Source: Clostridia bacterium
Lineage (GTDB): Bacteria; Bacillota; Clostridia; Christensenellales; Aristaeellaceae
DNA length: 64,000 nucleotides
Assembly: GCA_017395685.1 (NCBI GenBank)
Contig: JAFQOD010000004.1
Location: forward strand, 1-64,000
Reading direction: 5' to 3'
The notes under the pieces: model-generated
What the model was told of the DNA's origin: nothing
Database searches by the model: none
What the model saw: only the letters and a program-made list of their open reading frames with translations
Position numbers and translations under genes: made by a program
Part shown: positions 34,792 to 44,277 of the stretch, piece after piece
Position numbering within the stretch: the first letter of the stretch is position 1
Layout of the letters: each line of letters starts with the position of its first letter

Positions 34792-37107
34792 ATGCTCAGT
34801 ATCGGGATTGCGCCCCTGGAAGGGCAGAAATTGCAGCTGGAAGGGCTGCCGGAATGGCTGGCCCGATTGCTGTATGCCCGCGGGATCCGTTCGGATGAAG
34901 AGGCGCAGCTTTTTTTGCATCCCGGACTGGATCAGATCCGATCCCCCCTGGCACTGCCGGGGATGGAGCGTGCTCTTTCCATCCTGCATGCTGCCCGTGA
35001 AACGGGGAAAACCATCGCCGTTTACGGGGATTATGATGTGGACGGGGTGTGCGCCTCCGCCATTCTTAAAGAGGCATTTTCCCTGTGCGGCCTTTCCTGC
35101 GTAACCTATCTGCCCCATCGCCATAAGGAGGGCTATGGCCTGAATACCCCGGCTGTGGAAATGCTGGCAAAGAAGTGTGATCTGCTGGTAACGGTGGACT
35201 GCGGTATCACCAGTATTGAAGAAGTGGCTGCGGCCAGGCGTGCCGGCATGCAGGTGATCGTCACCGATCATCATAAACCGGGAGATCAGCTGCCCGATGC
35301 AGATGCGGTGATTTCTCCCCTTTTGCAGGATTATCCTTTTCCCTTCCTTTGCGGGGCTGGGGTGGCATGGAAGCTGGCCTGGGGCCTGATCGGGGAGAGG
35401 GCAATGCCCCTGCTGGAGCTGGCTGCCCTGGCAACGGTGGCGGATATGGTGCCCCTGACGGGGGAAAACCGCTCCATTGTGGCCCTGGGATTGCAGCAGC
35501 TTTCCCAGACCCGCCGGCTGGGCCTGCGCGCCGTGATGGAGAGCGCCGGGATCAAAGGAAAGATGACCAGTGAACAGATTGCTTTTCAGATTGCTCCCAG
35601 GATGAATGCCTGCGGCCGGATGGATACGGCCCAGATCGCCCTGGATATGCTGCTGACCCATGATGCCGTGCAGGCCCATACCCTGGCTGTCCGGATGGAA
35701 AATCTGAATCAGGAGCGGAAAAGCCAAGAATCTCAGGTATTGGAGGATGCCCTTGCCCAGGTAGCTGCAATGGATCTGATCAAGGCCCGGGGATTGGTGG
35801 TGATGGGCCAGGATTGGAACAGCGGTGTGGTAGGCCTGGCTGCCGGAAAAATCGCAGAAAAGTATACTTGCCCCACAGTGGCCCTCTCCCGGGAGGGGGA
35901 TGTATGCGTTGGCAGTGCCCGCAGCGCTGGGGATGTGGATATCCACAAGGCCCTTTCCCAATGCGCCGATTTATTTATCCGATTTGGCGGCCACAGGCAG
36001 GCAGCGGGGCTGACCATTGAATACGCCCATGTGCCGGAATTTGCCCGGCGGTTTTCTCAGGCGGTGATGGAACAGACGGGGAACCGGGCACTGGTGCCCC
36101 AGATGATCTGCGATGGGGAATTGAGCCTGGCAGAGGTAACGGCAGAAACAGTAGAGCTGCTTGGCCGGCTGGAGCCCTTTGGAATGGGCAATCCCGCTCC
36201 CCGCTTCCTTTGCGATGGGGTGGAGGCCCTGTCCCTCCAGGCGGTCGGCAGCCAGGGAAAGCATCTTAAATGCACTTTTCAGCAGGGGAATGCCCTGCGG
36301 GACGGCATTTTCTTTGGGGGCGGGGATTGGGCCGGCCAGGCAGGCGCAGCTTTCAGAATGGTGATGACCCCGACCCTCAATGAATTCCGGGGCCGCATCA
36401 GTGCAGAATGCCAATTGCATGCGCTGCAGCTGCTGCCGGAAAATATCCCGCACGATCTGGTCCGGGAGACAGTGTCTCTGCTTTCTGAGGAACTATTCTG
36501 CAGTCATCCCCAGGCGATCGGGCCCGATGAACTGGATGATCTGATGCAGGGCAATCAGGGCACGCTGCTGGTTTGCCGGTGCCTGGAAACGGCATTGCGA
36601 TTGCACCGTCGGTTCCCTGAAGCGGATTTTTGCCTGGATAGCGCCAGGGATCCCAAGGCTTATCATACGATTTTGCTCTATGGAAATGCCATCGCCACTT
36701 GCGCAAGTTATCGTCATGTGGTATTATGCGATGGTTCCCTGGGGGAAGCGTCGGCCTATCAGGCGGCCTGCCCGGGTGCTTTGATCTATACCCTTCCGGT
36801 ATCGGAAGAAATGAAAAAAATGCTTTCCGGGATGTATTTGGATGTATCCCATCTTCGGGAATGCTACCGGATGCTCAGGGCGCATTCTTTCCGTGATCTG
36901 AAGGCTGCGGCAGAGGAGATGCATATTTCTGAAGTGCAGGCGGCTTTCGCATTCAAGGTATTTGCTATGATGGGGCTGATTCAATTTTCTTTCTACCCCT
37001 TTGCATTTTCTATCCTCCCGGCGATAAAAGCCAGCCCGGAGGATAACCCCCTATTCCGCATGGCACAGCAGGCGAAGGAGGAACACGATGGCGTATACGG
37101 CTTATGA
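34792..37107 (+). CDS. recJ: single-stranded-DNA-specific exonuclease RecJ
   Basis: This 771-aa 5'-3' exonuclease acts in recombination and repair. The DHH phosphoesterase motifs are VYGDYDVDGVCASAIL, TVDCGITS and VTDHHKPGD; the DHHA1 motif is FGGHRQAAGL. An OB-type domain follows (about 460-560). The C-terminal 200 residues (LFCSHPQAIGPDELDDL... to VYGL) form the extension seen in Firmicute RecJ. GGAGGAAATGGC precedes ATG 34792. It overlaps rel by 20 bp, giving translational coupling. Confidence 0.95.
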   Translation: MLSIGIAPLEGQKLQLEGLPEWLARLLYARGIRSDEEAQLFLHPGLDQIRSPLALPGMERALSILHAARETGKTIAVYGDYDVDGVCASAILKEAFSLCGLSCVTYLPHRHKEGYGLNTPAVEMLAKKCDLLVTVDCGITSIEEVAAARRAGMQVIVTDHHKPGDQLPDADAVISPLLQDYPFPFLCGAGVAWKLAWGLIGERAMPLLELAALATVADMVPLTGENRSIVALGLQQLSQTRRLGLRAVMESAGIKGKMTSEQIAFQIAPRMNACGRMDTAQIALDMLLTHDAVQAHTLAVRMENLNQERKSQESQVLEDALAQVAAMDLIKARGLVVMGQDWNSGVVGLAAGKIAEKYTCPTVALSREGDVCVGSARSAGDVDIHKALSQCADLFIRFGGHRQAAGLTIEYAHVPEFARRFSQAVMEQTGNRALVPQMICDGELSLAEVTAETVELLGRLEPFGMGNPAPRFLCDGVEALSLQAVGSQGKHLKCTFQQGNALRDGIFFGGGDWAGQAGAAFRMVMTPTLNEFRGRISAECQLHALQLLPENIPHDLVRETVSLLSEELFCSHPQAIGPDELDDLMQGNQGTLLVCRCLETALRLHRRFPEADFCLDSARDPKAYHTILLYGNAIATCASYRHVVLCDGSLGEASAYQAACPGALIYTLPVSEEMKKMLSGMYLDVSHLRECYRMLRAHSFRDLKAAAEEMHISEVQAAFAFKVFAMMGLIQFSFYPFAFSILPAIKASPEDNPLFRMAQQAKEEHDGVYGL

Positions 37108-39283
37108 AAGCATGACGCTGGAACAGATTCTGGAGCGGGTGAAAAAAATCGGCGGGGACGAGGAAGCCTGTTCCCTGATTGAGCGTGCCTGGAAATTTGC
37201 AGAAGAGGCCCACTGCAGCCAGGTTCGTAAAAGCGGGGAGCCTTATTTCCTCCATCCTGTATATGTGGCCAGCATTCTGGCAGAATTGATGATTGATCCC
37301 CCTACCATCGCCGCAGCCCTTCTGCATGATACGGTGGAGGATTGCGAATGGATCACCCTGCAGGGCATCCAGAGCGAATTCGGGGACGAAGTGGCCAGAC
37401 TGGTGGATGGGGTCACCAAGCTGGAAAAGCTGGATTTTGCGGATCGGGAAGAGCGGCAGGCCGAATCCCTGCGCAAGATGATCCTGGCCATGAGCAAGGA
37501 TATCCGGGTGGTGCTGATCAAGCTGGCTGACCGGCTGCATAATATGCGCACCCTGCGCTTCCAGCCGGTGGACAGGCAGGTCAGCATTTCCAGGGAGACG
37601 CTGGATATCTATGCCCCCCTGGCCCATCGTCTGGGCGTTTATGCCATCAAGCAGGAACTGGAGGATCTGTCCCTTCGCTATATTGATCCGGAGGGCTATC
37701 AGGATGTGGCCCGTAAGGTGGGCATGAAGCGGGCAGAGCGGGAGGATAATATCAAGCTGGTGATCAGCGAATTATCCCAGAAGCTGGATGAAGTGGGCAT
37801 CCAATATGAGGTTGCCGGCCGGCCCAAGCATCTTTATTCCATCTACCGGAAGATGGTGATCCAAAATAAGCCCTTTGATCAGATTTATGATCTGATCGCC
37901 ATCCGCGTGATCGTCAATACCATTCCGGAATGCTATACGGTGCTGGGCGTTATTCATACGCTGTGGAATCAGGTGCCGGGCAGATTCAAGGATTATATTT
38001 CGGTGCCCAAAAACAATATGTATCAATCGCTGCATACCACCGTGATGGGCGGCCGGCGCATTCCCTTCCCCTTTGAAATCCAGATCCGCACCAAGGAAAT
38101 GCACCGAATGGCCGAATACGGCATTGCCGCTCACTGGCGCTATAAGGAAGGCGGCCAGAAGGATGGGGGCCTGGATGAAAAGCTGTATTGGCTGCGCCAG
38201 ATTCTGGACTGGCAATCGGAAATCCGGGACAGCCATGAATTCATTGACAGCCTGAAAACCGATCTTTTCTCGGAAGAGGTGCTGCTTTTCACCCCTAAAG
38301 GGGATATTATTTCCATGCAGCGGGGCTCCACCCCCCTGGATTTTGCCTATCGCATCCATTCCCAGGTGGGCAATGCCTGTGTGGGCGCCAAGGTCAATGG
38401 GAAAATGGTGCCTTTGGATACCCAGCTGGAAACGGGGGACCGGGTGGAAATCATGACCTCCGGCGCTTCCCGGGGGCCCAGCATGGATTGGCTCAAAATC
38501 GTAAAAACCCAGCAGGCAAAGGCCAAAATCCGGCAGTTTTTCAAGCGGGAACTGCGGGGCGAAAATATGCAGAAGGGCCGGGATATGCTGGAGCATGAGG
38601 CCAAACGCCGGGGCGTGAAGCTGGGGGATTATACCAAGCCTGAATATTACGAGCCGCTGCTGAAAAAGTACATGTTCCAGGAATTGGATGATCTCTATGG
38701 CGCCATCGGCTACGGCGGGGTGACGGCTGTATATGTGCTGGCCCGGCTGATTGACGAAAAGAACAAGAAAGATGCGCCCCAGTCGCCCAAGATTCCCCAG
38801 GTCACAGAAAGCGTGCCTCCCCCGGAACCCAAGGGCAAACCCACCCATGGCATCTATGTCCATGGGGAGGCAGGCATGCTGGTGCGCTTTGCCCGGTGCT
38901 GCAATCCCGTTCCCGGGGATGAAATTGTGGGCTACATTACCAGAGGCAGGGGCGTTACCATCCATAAAGGGGATTGCATCAATGCCCTGCATACCGAGCC
39001 GGAGCGGGCCATCCCCGTTTCCTGGGCAGATGAAGGAGCAGGTACTTTCAGTGCCAATATTCAGATCGTTTGCTATGATCATCCCTCGCTGCTGGGTGAA
39101 ATGACCAATTTCATCGATGATATGGGCATTCCCATGACGGCCATCGCAGTGAAGCTGAATAAGAACAAGACCTGCACCATCACCATCACCCTGCAGGTAC
39201 AGAGCCGCGAGCAATTGGATAATGCCCTGCGCCGTGTTCAGCGACGTCCCGATGTGATTGAGGCATACCGCAGCGTCAATTGA
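37088..39283 (+). CDS. rel: bifunctional (p)ppGpp synthetase/hydrolase
   Basis: This 731-aa protein controls the stringent response. Domain order is HD hydrolase (AALLHDTVEDC, about residues 75-85, and KLADRLHNMRTL), synthetase (YDLIAIRVIVNTIPECYTVLGVIH, NMYQSLHTTVMG), TGS (LFTPKGDIISMQRGSTPLDFAYRIHSQVG), a zinc/RIS region (VRFARCCNPVPGDEIVGYITRGRGVTIHKGDC) and a C-terminal ACT domain. Intact HD and synthetase motifs indicate both activities, the normal single Rel of Firmicutes. AAGGAGGAACACG precedes ATG 37088. Confidence 0.97.
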   Translation: MAYTAYESMTLEQILERVKKIGGDEEACSLIERAWKFAEEAHCSQVRKSGEPYFLHPVYVASILAELMIDPPTIAAALLHDTVEDCEWITLQGIQSEFGDEVARLVDGVTKLEKLDFADREERQAESLRKMILAMSKDIRVVLIKLADRLHNMRTLRFQPVDRQVSISRETLDIYAPLAHRLGVYAIKQELEDLSLRYIDPEGYQDVARKVGMKRAEREDNIKLVISELSQKLDEVGIQYEVAGRPKHLYSIYRKMVIQNKPFDQIYDLIAIRVIVNTIPECYTVLGVIHTLWNQVPGRFKDYISVPKNNMYQSLHTTVMGGRRIPFPFEIQIRTKEMHRMAEYGIAAHWRYKEGGQKDGGLDEKLYWLRQILDWQSEIRDSHEFIDSLKTDLFSEEVLLFTPKGDIISMQRGSTPLDFAYRIHSQVGNACVGAKVNGKMVPLDTQLETGDRVEIMTSGASRGPSMDWLKIVKTQQAKAKIRQFFKRELRGENMQKGRDMLEHEAKRRGVKLGDYTKPEYYEPLLKKYMFQELDDLYGAIGYGGVTAVYVLARLIDEKNKKDAPQSPKIPQVTESVPPPEPKGKPTHGIYVHGEAGMLVRFARCCNPVPGDEIVGYITRGRGVTIHKGDCINALHTEPERAIPVSWADEGAGTFSANIQIVCYDHPSLLGEMTNFIDDMGIPMTAIAVKLNKNKTCTITITLQVQSREQLDNALRRVQRRPDVIEAYRSVN

Positions 39284-39403
39284 TCAAAATGACGAACTGA
39301 AAAACTTTTGTAATAAATTCGTAAATTTTTAGATAAAACAGGCAGGATTTTTCTCTGCCGTCTCGAATGATAATACAGTTATCCTTTTGATGGGAGGAAA
39401 CCC

Positions 39404-40966
39404 ATGCAGCAGCCGCCACAAGGTCAGGGGCCTTTCCAGCCCGCTGATTATGCATTTACTAACGGCCAGCCGGCGCAGTCCCAGTGGACGCAGATGGGCG
39501 TGCCCGGCCAGGGAGGGCCGGGACCGGGGTATCAGGCCCCTGTTCAGGGCCAGGGCCCCAGAATGCCCGGCCAATTGCCGCCCCCGGCCCAGATTGATTT
39601 GCCGCCCCAGATGATGCCGGTGCAGCCAATGCCCGGCTATGACGTCCAGGGAATGGGATACGGCCAGATGCCGATGCAGCCCAATCCCGGCGAAACCCAG
39701 CCTGTTTATGAAACCGCCTCTGCCCAGCATAGCGGCTATCAGGCGCCCAAGACGGGGCTTCCCCGGGCAAAACAACAGAAAAAGAATCTCGGAATCTATA
39801 TCGCCCTGACGGTTATCGTCCTGGGCTTTGCTGTGTTTGCGGTGCTGCGGATGCTTTCTCCCGGCCAGGCGGCGTACGGCTATGTACGCAATGGTTCTCT
39901 CAGCGCCCGGTATACCGGGGATGCGGTGGTTGTGCGCAGCGAAACGGTGTATCAGCATAGCGGTGCATCCCAGATCGATTATCAGGCGGAAGAGGGCACC
40001 TTCGTGGAGCGCGGCGATAAAGTGGCCACGGCATATACTTCCGGCTTCAGTGCCAAGGAACTGACCACCCTGAACAATTATCGCAATCAGATCAAGAATT
40101 ATCATAAAAATCTGATCGAAAATGCAGCAGGGGATACCCGGCTGATCAGCCTGATGGATCAGGTTTCCGGCCGTGCCATGGAAGCCCAGAAGCTGGTGCA
40201 GGGTACCCAGGGCAGCCTGTCCCAGCAGGAATCGCTGCTTGCCAATTCCATGAATGAACTCAGGCTGTATATCAAGCAGAAATATCCGGATGATCAGAAG
40301 CTCAGCCGGCTGTATGATGATGAAGAAGCCCAGCTGAACCGTATTTCCACCTGGTCCAAGCAGTATGCAGCACAGGTGGACGGTCTGATCAGTTTTTACA
40401 CCGATGGCTTTGAAAATACGCTCAATATGCATACTTATGGGGATTTTTCTCCTGCTGAGGTGCGTTCTATGTACAAGGGAAATATCCCTGACGAAGAAAC
40501 CACCTATAGCCGCAGCAAATCGGTATCCATTTACCGCCTGGTACGGCCCGAGCCCTGGGTGGTGCTGATGCTTTGCAACGAAATGGATTGGACGCCGGTA
40601 TCCGGCCGTTCCTATAAGCTGCTGATTGAGAGCTTTGATAATACCATTGTGGATGCTACGGTGGAATCCTTCACCCGATCCGGCGGTGAATTGCTGGTCC
40701 GGCTGAAGATTGAGGATACCTCTGCCCTCTCCAATGTGCTCTATATCCGTTCCTGCCAGGTGCAGCTGGGTGAAAGCGTCAACAGCCTGATGGTGCCCAG
40801 CCGGGCCATCTATGTGCAGGAAGGCCGGAAGGGCGTCATCATGAATACGGAGGGCGGCGAATACTGGACGGGGGTTGAGGTCATTTCCGATGACGGAAAT
40901 GTGGCCTATGTTATCCCCGAAAATTCCGGTGTGCTCTATGATGGGGTGCGCGTGCGCCTGTTCTGA
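39404..40966 (+). CDS. HlyD-like membrane protein with Pro/Gln-rich N-terminus
   Basis: This 520-aa protein begins with about 115 cytoplasmic residues rich in Pro, Gln and Gly, then one membrane helix (about 127-148, GIYIALTVIVLGFAVFAVL). A lipoyl-like barrel (YTGDAVVVRSETVYQ...AEEGTFVERGDKVATAY), a helical hairpin (about 220-330) and a second beta domain follow. This is the HlyD/membrane-fusion layout found upstream of yggS-sepF in many Clostridia. No partner exporter is next to it, so a role at the division site is inferred from context. GGGAGGAAACCC precedes ATG 39404. Confidence 0.75.
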   Translation: MQQPPQGQGPFQPADYAFTNGQPAQSQWTQMGVPGQGGPGPGYQAPVQGQGPRMPGQLPPPAQIDLPPQMMPVQPMPGYDVQGMGYGQMPMQPNPGETQPVYETASAQHSGYQAPKTGLPRAKQQKKNLGIYIALTVIVLGFAVFAVLRMLSPGQAAYGYVRNGSLSARYTGDAVVVRSETVYQHSGASQIDYQAEEGTFVERGDKVATAYTSGFSAKELTTLNNYRNQIKNYHKNLIENAAGDTRLISLMDQVSGRAMEAQKLVQGTQGSLSQQESLLANSMNELRLYIKQKYPDDQKLSRLYDDEEAQLNRISTWSKQYAAQVDGLISFYTDGFENTLNMHTYGDFSPAEVRSMYKGNIPDEETTYSRSKSVSIYRLVRPEPWVVLMLCNEMDWTPVSGRSYKLLIESFDNTIVDATVESFTRSGGELLVRLKIEDTSALSNVLYIRSCQVQLGESVNSLMVPSRAIYVQEGRKGVIMNTEGGEYWTGVEVISDDGNVAYVIPENSGVLYDGVRVRLF

Positions 40967-40978
40967 GGGGGATAAGGA

Positions 40979-41644
40979 ATGCTGAAGGAACGGGTGGAGC
41001 ATGTAAGGCAGATCCTGGAGCGGGAAAGCGCCCCCTGGGGAAGGCTTCCCCGGCTGATTGCCGTTACCAAGTATTCTCCGGTTGAAGATATTCTGCCCCT
41101 GCATGAACTGGGGGTAAAGGATATCGGGGAAAACCGGGTGCAGGCAATCCGGGAAAAGCTGCCTTACCTGAATGAAAAATTTTCGGTGCATCTGATTGGG
41201 CGGTTGCAAAGCAACAAAGTTAAATATATAATAAAAGATGTATGCATGATTCATTCTCTGGACAGCATATCCCTGGCCCAGGAAATTGACAGGCAGGCCC
41301 AGAAAGCAGGGCGGCGGATGCCGGTGCTGCTGCAGGTGAATATCGGTAAGGAGCCCCAGAAGGGCGGCGTAGAAGAGGAGGAATTGCTTCCCTTTCTGAA
41401 AGAATGCGCACAGCTGCCCGGCCTGAATGTACAGGGCTTGATGGCCATGATGCCCCTTGGCGCCTCCCGGGATGATTTATCCGCCCTTTTTCAACGGATG
41501 CGCACATTATTTGACCGGTGCGCAGCGGAGGCAGTGGCCAATACAGAAATGAAAGAATTATCCATGGGCATGTCCCAGGATTATGATCTGGCAGCACGGG
41601 CGGGCGCCACCATGGTGCGTGTGGGCTCTGCGCTGTTCAGATAA
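40979..41644 (+). CDS. yggS: YggS-family PLP homeostasis protein
   Basis: This 221-aa PLP-binding protein has the fold-type III Lys in LIAVTKYSPVEDI, GENRVQAIREK, HLIGRLQSNKVKYI and the C-terminal LSMGMSQDYDLAARAGATMVRVGSALF. The family binds PLP without known catalysis and buffers vitamin B6. The gene (ylmE in Bacillus) regularly precedes sepF. It lies 12 bases after the HlyD-like gene and 19 before sepF. Confidence 0.95.
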   Translation: MLKERVEHVRQILERESAPWGRLPRLIAVTKYSPVEDILPLHELGVKDIGENRVQAIREKLPYLNEKFSVHLIGRLQSNKVKYIIKDVCMIHSLDSISLAQEIDRQAQKAGRRMPVLLQVNIGKEPQKGGVEEEELLPFLKECAQLPGLNVQGLMAMMPLGASRDDLSALFQRMRTLFDRCAAEAVANTEMKELSMGMSQDYDLAARAGATMVRVGSALFR

Positions 41645-41663
41645 ATGCAGGAGGATTTCTTCA

Positions 41664-42677
41664 ATGGCAAACGGTGACTTTATCGGCAATTTGAAAGATA
41701 AAATGCGCTCGGTATACAATGGCTTCCTCTATAATGGGGAAGAGGATCTGCCCAGAAACCAGAAGGGCAATAAATATGCGCAGGGAGCGGGCTATAAGCC
41801 CCAGCCCCCGGCCCAGCAGCCCGTACAACAGACAAATGAGCAGAGGGGGAATAACATCGTGGATTTTGGCGCTTACCAGCAGCAGATGCAGCATCCTGCC
41901 CCGCAGCAATTTCAGCAGGGTTATCAGCCCCAGCCGCAGATGAATCAGCCCCAGCCTCAGCACCCTATGCAGCCCCAGCAGCCCGGGCCTCAGTCTGCAT
42001 TCCAGTCTTATCAGCGGCCTCAGCAGCCGCCTGTGCAGCAGCCCCCCATGCAGCCCCAGCCTCAGCAGCCCCCGATGCAGCAGCCGACCATGCAGCCCCA
42101 GCCTCAGCAGATGCCTCCCCAGCAGGGGATGCCCCAGATGTCCGGCCCTGCGCCCCTCAGCGCCCGGATCATCAATGCCCGGGGGATTGGGGATTGCCGC
42201 AGCGCCATTACCCTGCTGCGTAATGGGGATGCAGTGCTGATCGTGATGGAAAACATCAATGATCAGGCGGAACAGCGGCGGCTGGTGGATACTCTCAGCG
42301 GCGCCTGCTATTCCCTGACCGCAACCATTACCAAGGTTTCCCGTGCCGGCGTTTATCTGCTGGCCCCCCAGACCGTGGCCGTATATGCCGATCAGATCAC
42401 CAATCAGATGAACAGCATGCCCGGCCGCCCTGCCCCCAATCCCGGCTATCAGCCTGGATATCACGGGCAGCGCGCCCCTTATCAGCATCAGCAGCCGCAG
42501 CAGCCCCAGGTGAGCTATGCGCCGCCCCAGCAGGGATTTACCCGCCGGGCCGCCGCCCCTGAAGAGGCGCCTCAGCCCTTCTATAATCAGCCCGCCCCCC
42601 AGGCCGCCCAGGCCCCTGCTTTTACTGCCCAGCCCGTCGGCAACGGCTATGCCCCCGATGAAGCCCGGGCCCAGTAA
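41664..42677 (+). CDS. sepF: SepF with unusually long Pro/Gln-rich linkers
   Basis: SepF ties FtsZ to the membrane during division. This 337-aa version has the N-terminal amphipathic helix region (about 1-20), a Pro/Gln/Met-rich linker (about 40-162), the compact SepF core (about 165-245, RIINARGIGDCRSAITLLRNGDAVLIVMENI...GACYSLTATITKVSRAGVYLLAP) and a second Pro/Gln-rich tail (about 250-337). Typical SepF is about 150 aa, so about 190 residues are extra disordered sequence. GCAGGAGG precedes ATG 41664. It lies in the order yggS-sepF-divIVA, without the usual ylmG and ylmH between. Confidence 0.92.
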   Translation: MANGDFIGNLKDKMRSVYNGFLYNGEEDLPRNQKGNKYAQGAGYKPQPPAQQPVQQTNEQRGNNIVDFGAYQQQMQHPAPQQFQQGYQPQPQMNQPQPQHPMQPQQPGPQSAFQSYQRPQQPPVQQPPMQPQPQQPPMQQPTMQPQPQQMPPQQGMPQMSGPAPLSARIINARGIGDCRSAITLLRNGDAVLIVMENINDQAEQRRLVDTLSGACYSLTATITKVSRAGVYLLAPQTVAVYADQITNQMNSMPGRPAPNPGYQPGYHGQRAPYQHQQPQQPQVSYAPPQQGFTRRAAAPEEAPQPFYNQPAPQAAQAPAFTAQPVGNGYAPDEARAQ

Positions 42678-42778
42678 TCCCAGCCTCATGGAATTGGTAT
42701 TGTTTCCCTGAAAAGGGATCGATAATAAACGTTTTGATCATGTACCTGTAAAAGGGAATACGAAAGGAGAATAGACCC

Positions 42779-43318
42779 ATGGCTGTAACCATCGATATGA
42801 TTCTGGAAAAAGAATTCAAAATCAAAGTAAAGGGCTATGATCAGGTAGAAGTGGATAATTTCCTGGATGAAATCTGCGATACGCTGGCTGCACTGGATGA
42901 AGAAAAGAAGATGCTGCAGAGCCGGCTGGAGCAGGCAAGCCGCGCCCCCGCCCCTGCCCCCGCTCCCGTTCCTGCCCCTGCCGTTGTGCCCGTTCCCGCC
43001 CCCATCCCTGCCCCCGCTCCTGTTGCGGTGCAGCCCAAGGCTGAGGAACCCAGCGAATCTGCCCAGAAGCTGCTGGCCCGTGCCCAGAAGATCTACGATG
43101 AAATGATCGCCGACGCCCAGGCGGAAGCCGATGAAATCATCCGCAATGCCAAGGCGACTGCCGACGCCAGCATTCTCAATCTGGAAGAAGAAAAGCAGGC
43201 CCTGCAGCAGGAAGTGGATATGCTCAAGGCCGCTGCCCAGGATTATAAGGAACGCTTCCTGCGCCTTATGGAGGATCAGAAGCACATCCTGAATGCTGAA
43301 AATCAACTGTTCGAATAA
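42779..43318 (+). CDS. divIVA: DivIVA-family division protein with Pro/Ala linker
   Basis: This 179-aa protein has the DivIVA N-terminal membrane-binding domain (MILEKEFKIKVKGYDQVEVDNFLDEICDTL, about 7-36) and a coiled coil. An alternating Pro/Ala/Val linker (about 56-85) precedes a second long coiled coil (about 93-179). DivIVA marks curved membranes at poles and septa. The linker between the coils is unusual and shares the low-complexity trend of the neighbouring SepF and HlyD-like proteins. AAAGGAG precedes the ATG. Confidence 0.92.
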   Translation: MAVTIDMILEKEFKIKVKGYDQVEVDNFLDEICDTLAALDEEKKMLQSRLEQASRAPAPAPAPVPAPAVVPVPAPIPAPAPVAVQPKAEEPSESAQKLLARAQKIYDEMIADAQAEADEIIRNAKATADASILNLEEEKQALQQEVDMLKAAAQDYKERFLRLMEDQKHILNAENQLFE

Positions 43319-43401
43319 ATCAAAGAAAAGTGTCCTGTGCCGGAAGTGGCCATGCCCTTTCCGGCGTTTAGGGCGCTTTTTTGTATAAAGGAGAAAGCAT
43401 C

Positions 43402-44277
43402 GTGCGAATTGGCGCAGTAGAAGCAGGCGGCACCAAAATGGTTTTAGCCGTCGCCGATGAAAAAATGAATATTCTGAAACGGGAAACGATTCCTACGCTC
43501 ATGCCTTCCGAAACCATGGAAGCGATGATCCGCTTTTTTCAGGCGCATCCTGTGGATGCTTTGGGCGTTGGCTCCTTCGGGCCGCTGGATTTGAATCCCG
43601 CCTCTGAAACCTATGGATATATTACCAAAACGCCCAAGCTGGCCTGGTGCGATTATCCGCTGCTGCCCAGATTCCGGGAGGCGCTGGGCGTGCCCTGCCT
43701 GATGGATACGGATGTGAATGCCGCTGCGCTGTGCGAAGCGGAGATGGGGGCAGCAAAGGGCCTGAAAAATTGCGTATATGTCACAGTAGGAACGGGCATC
43801 GGCGCCGGGGTTTATTGCGAGGGCAATCTGGTGCATGGGCTGATGCATCCTGAATGGGGGCATATGCTGCTGGCCCCCCGGGCGGATGATCCCATGAAGG
43901 AGGGGGTATGCCCCTATCATAAGGGCTGCCTGGAGGGATTGGCTTCCGGCCCTGCCATTGAAAGGCGCTGGGGCGTCAAGGGAAAGGATTTGCCGCCGGA
44001 TCATCCTGCATGGGAATTGGAGGCCCATTATCTGGCCCAGCTGTGTGTGACGGCGCTGATGACCATTTCCCCGGAAAAAATCATTCTTGGGGGCGGGGTG
44101 ATGGGGCAGAGCCATCTGTTCCCCATGATCCATAAGGAGACGGAACGGCTGCTGGGCGGCTATCTTTCCTGCGTAAAGGATGTATCCTCCCTGATCGTGC
44201 CCCCTTCCTGCTATCCTGACAGCGGCCTGATCGGCTCTCTGCTGCTGGCGAAAAAAGCATGGGAGGCCAATCAATAA
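43402..44277 (+). CDS. ROK-family sugar kinase (fructokinase-like)
   Basis: This 291-aa kinase has an N-terminal phosphate loop VRIGAVEAGGTKMVLAV, the DTDVNAAALCEAEMGAAKGLKN substrate/catalytic region with catalytic Asp, VTVGTGIGAGVY, and the zinc motif HPEWGHM...CPYHKGCLEGLASG. These fit the fructokinase/mannokinase branch of the ROK family. GTG 43402 is chosen because AAAGGAG lies 7-8 bases ahead; an earlier in-frame TTG overlaps that site. Its stop overlaps the tatD start. Confidence 0.85.
   Translation: MRIGAVEAGGTKMVLAVADEKMNILKRETIPTLMPSETMEAMIRFFQAHPVDALGVGSFGPLDLNPASETYGYITKTPKLAWCDYPLLPRFREALGVPCLMDTDVNAAALCEAEMGAAKGLKNCVYVTVGTGIGAGVYCEGNLVHGLMHPEWGHMLLAPRADDPMKEGVCPYHKGCLEGLASGPAIERRWGVKGKDLPPDHPAWELEAHYLAQLCVTALMTISPEKIILGGGVMGQSHLFPMIHKETERLLGGYLSCVKDVSSLIVPPSCYPDSGLIGSLLLAKKAWEANQ

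Noticed and set aside
41880-42130. Repeated CAGCCCCAGC-like DNA in sepF considered as a mobile or regulatory repeat
   Set aside because: It is codon repetition for the Pro/Gln-rich linker and stays in frame.
43336-43386. Terminator after divIVA
   Set aside because: A GCCGG/CCGGC hairpin is present, but the T-run is separated from it by about ten bases, so it was not called as a feature.
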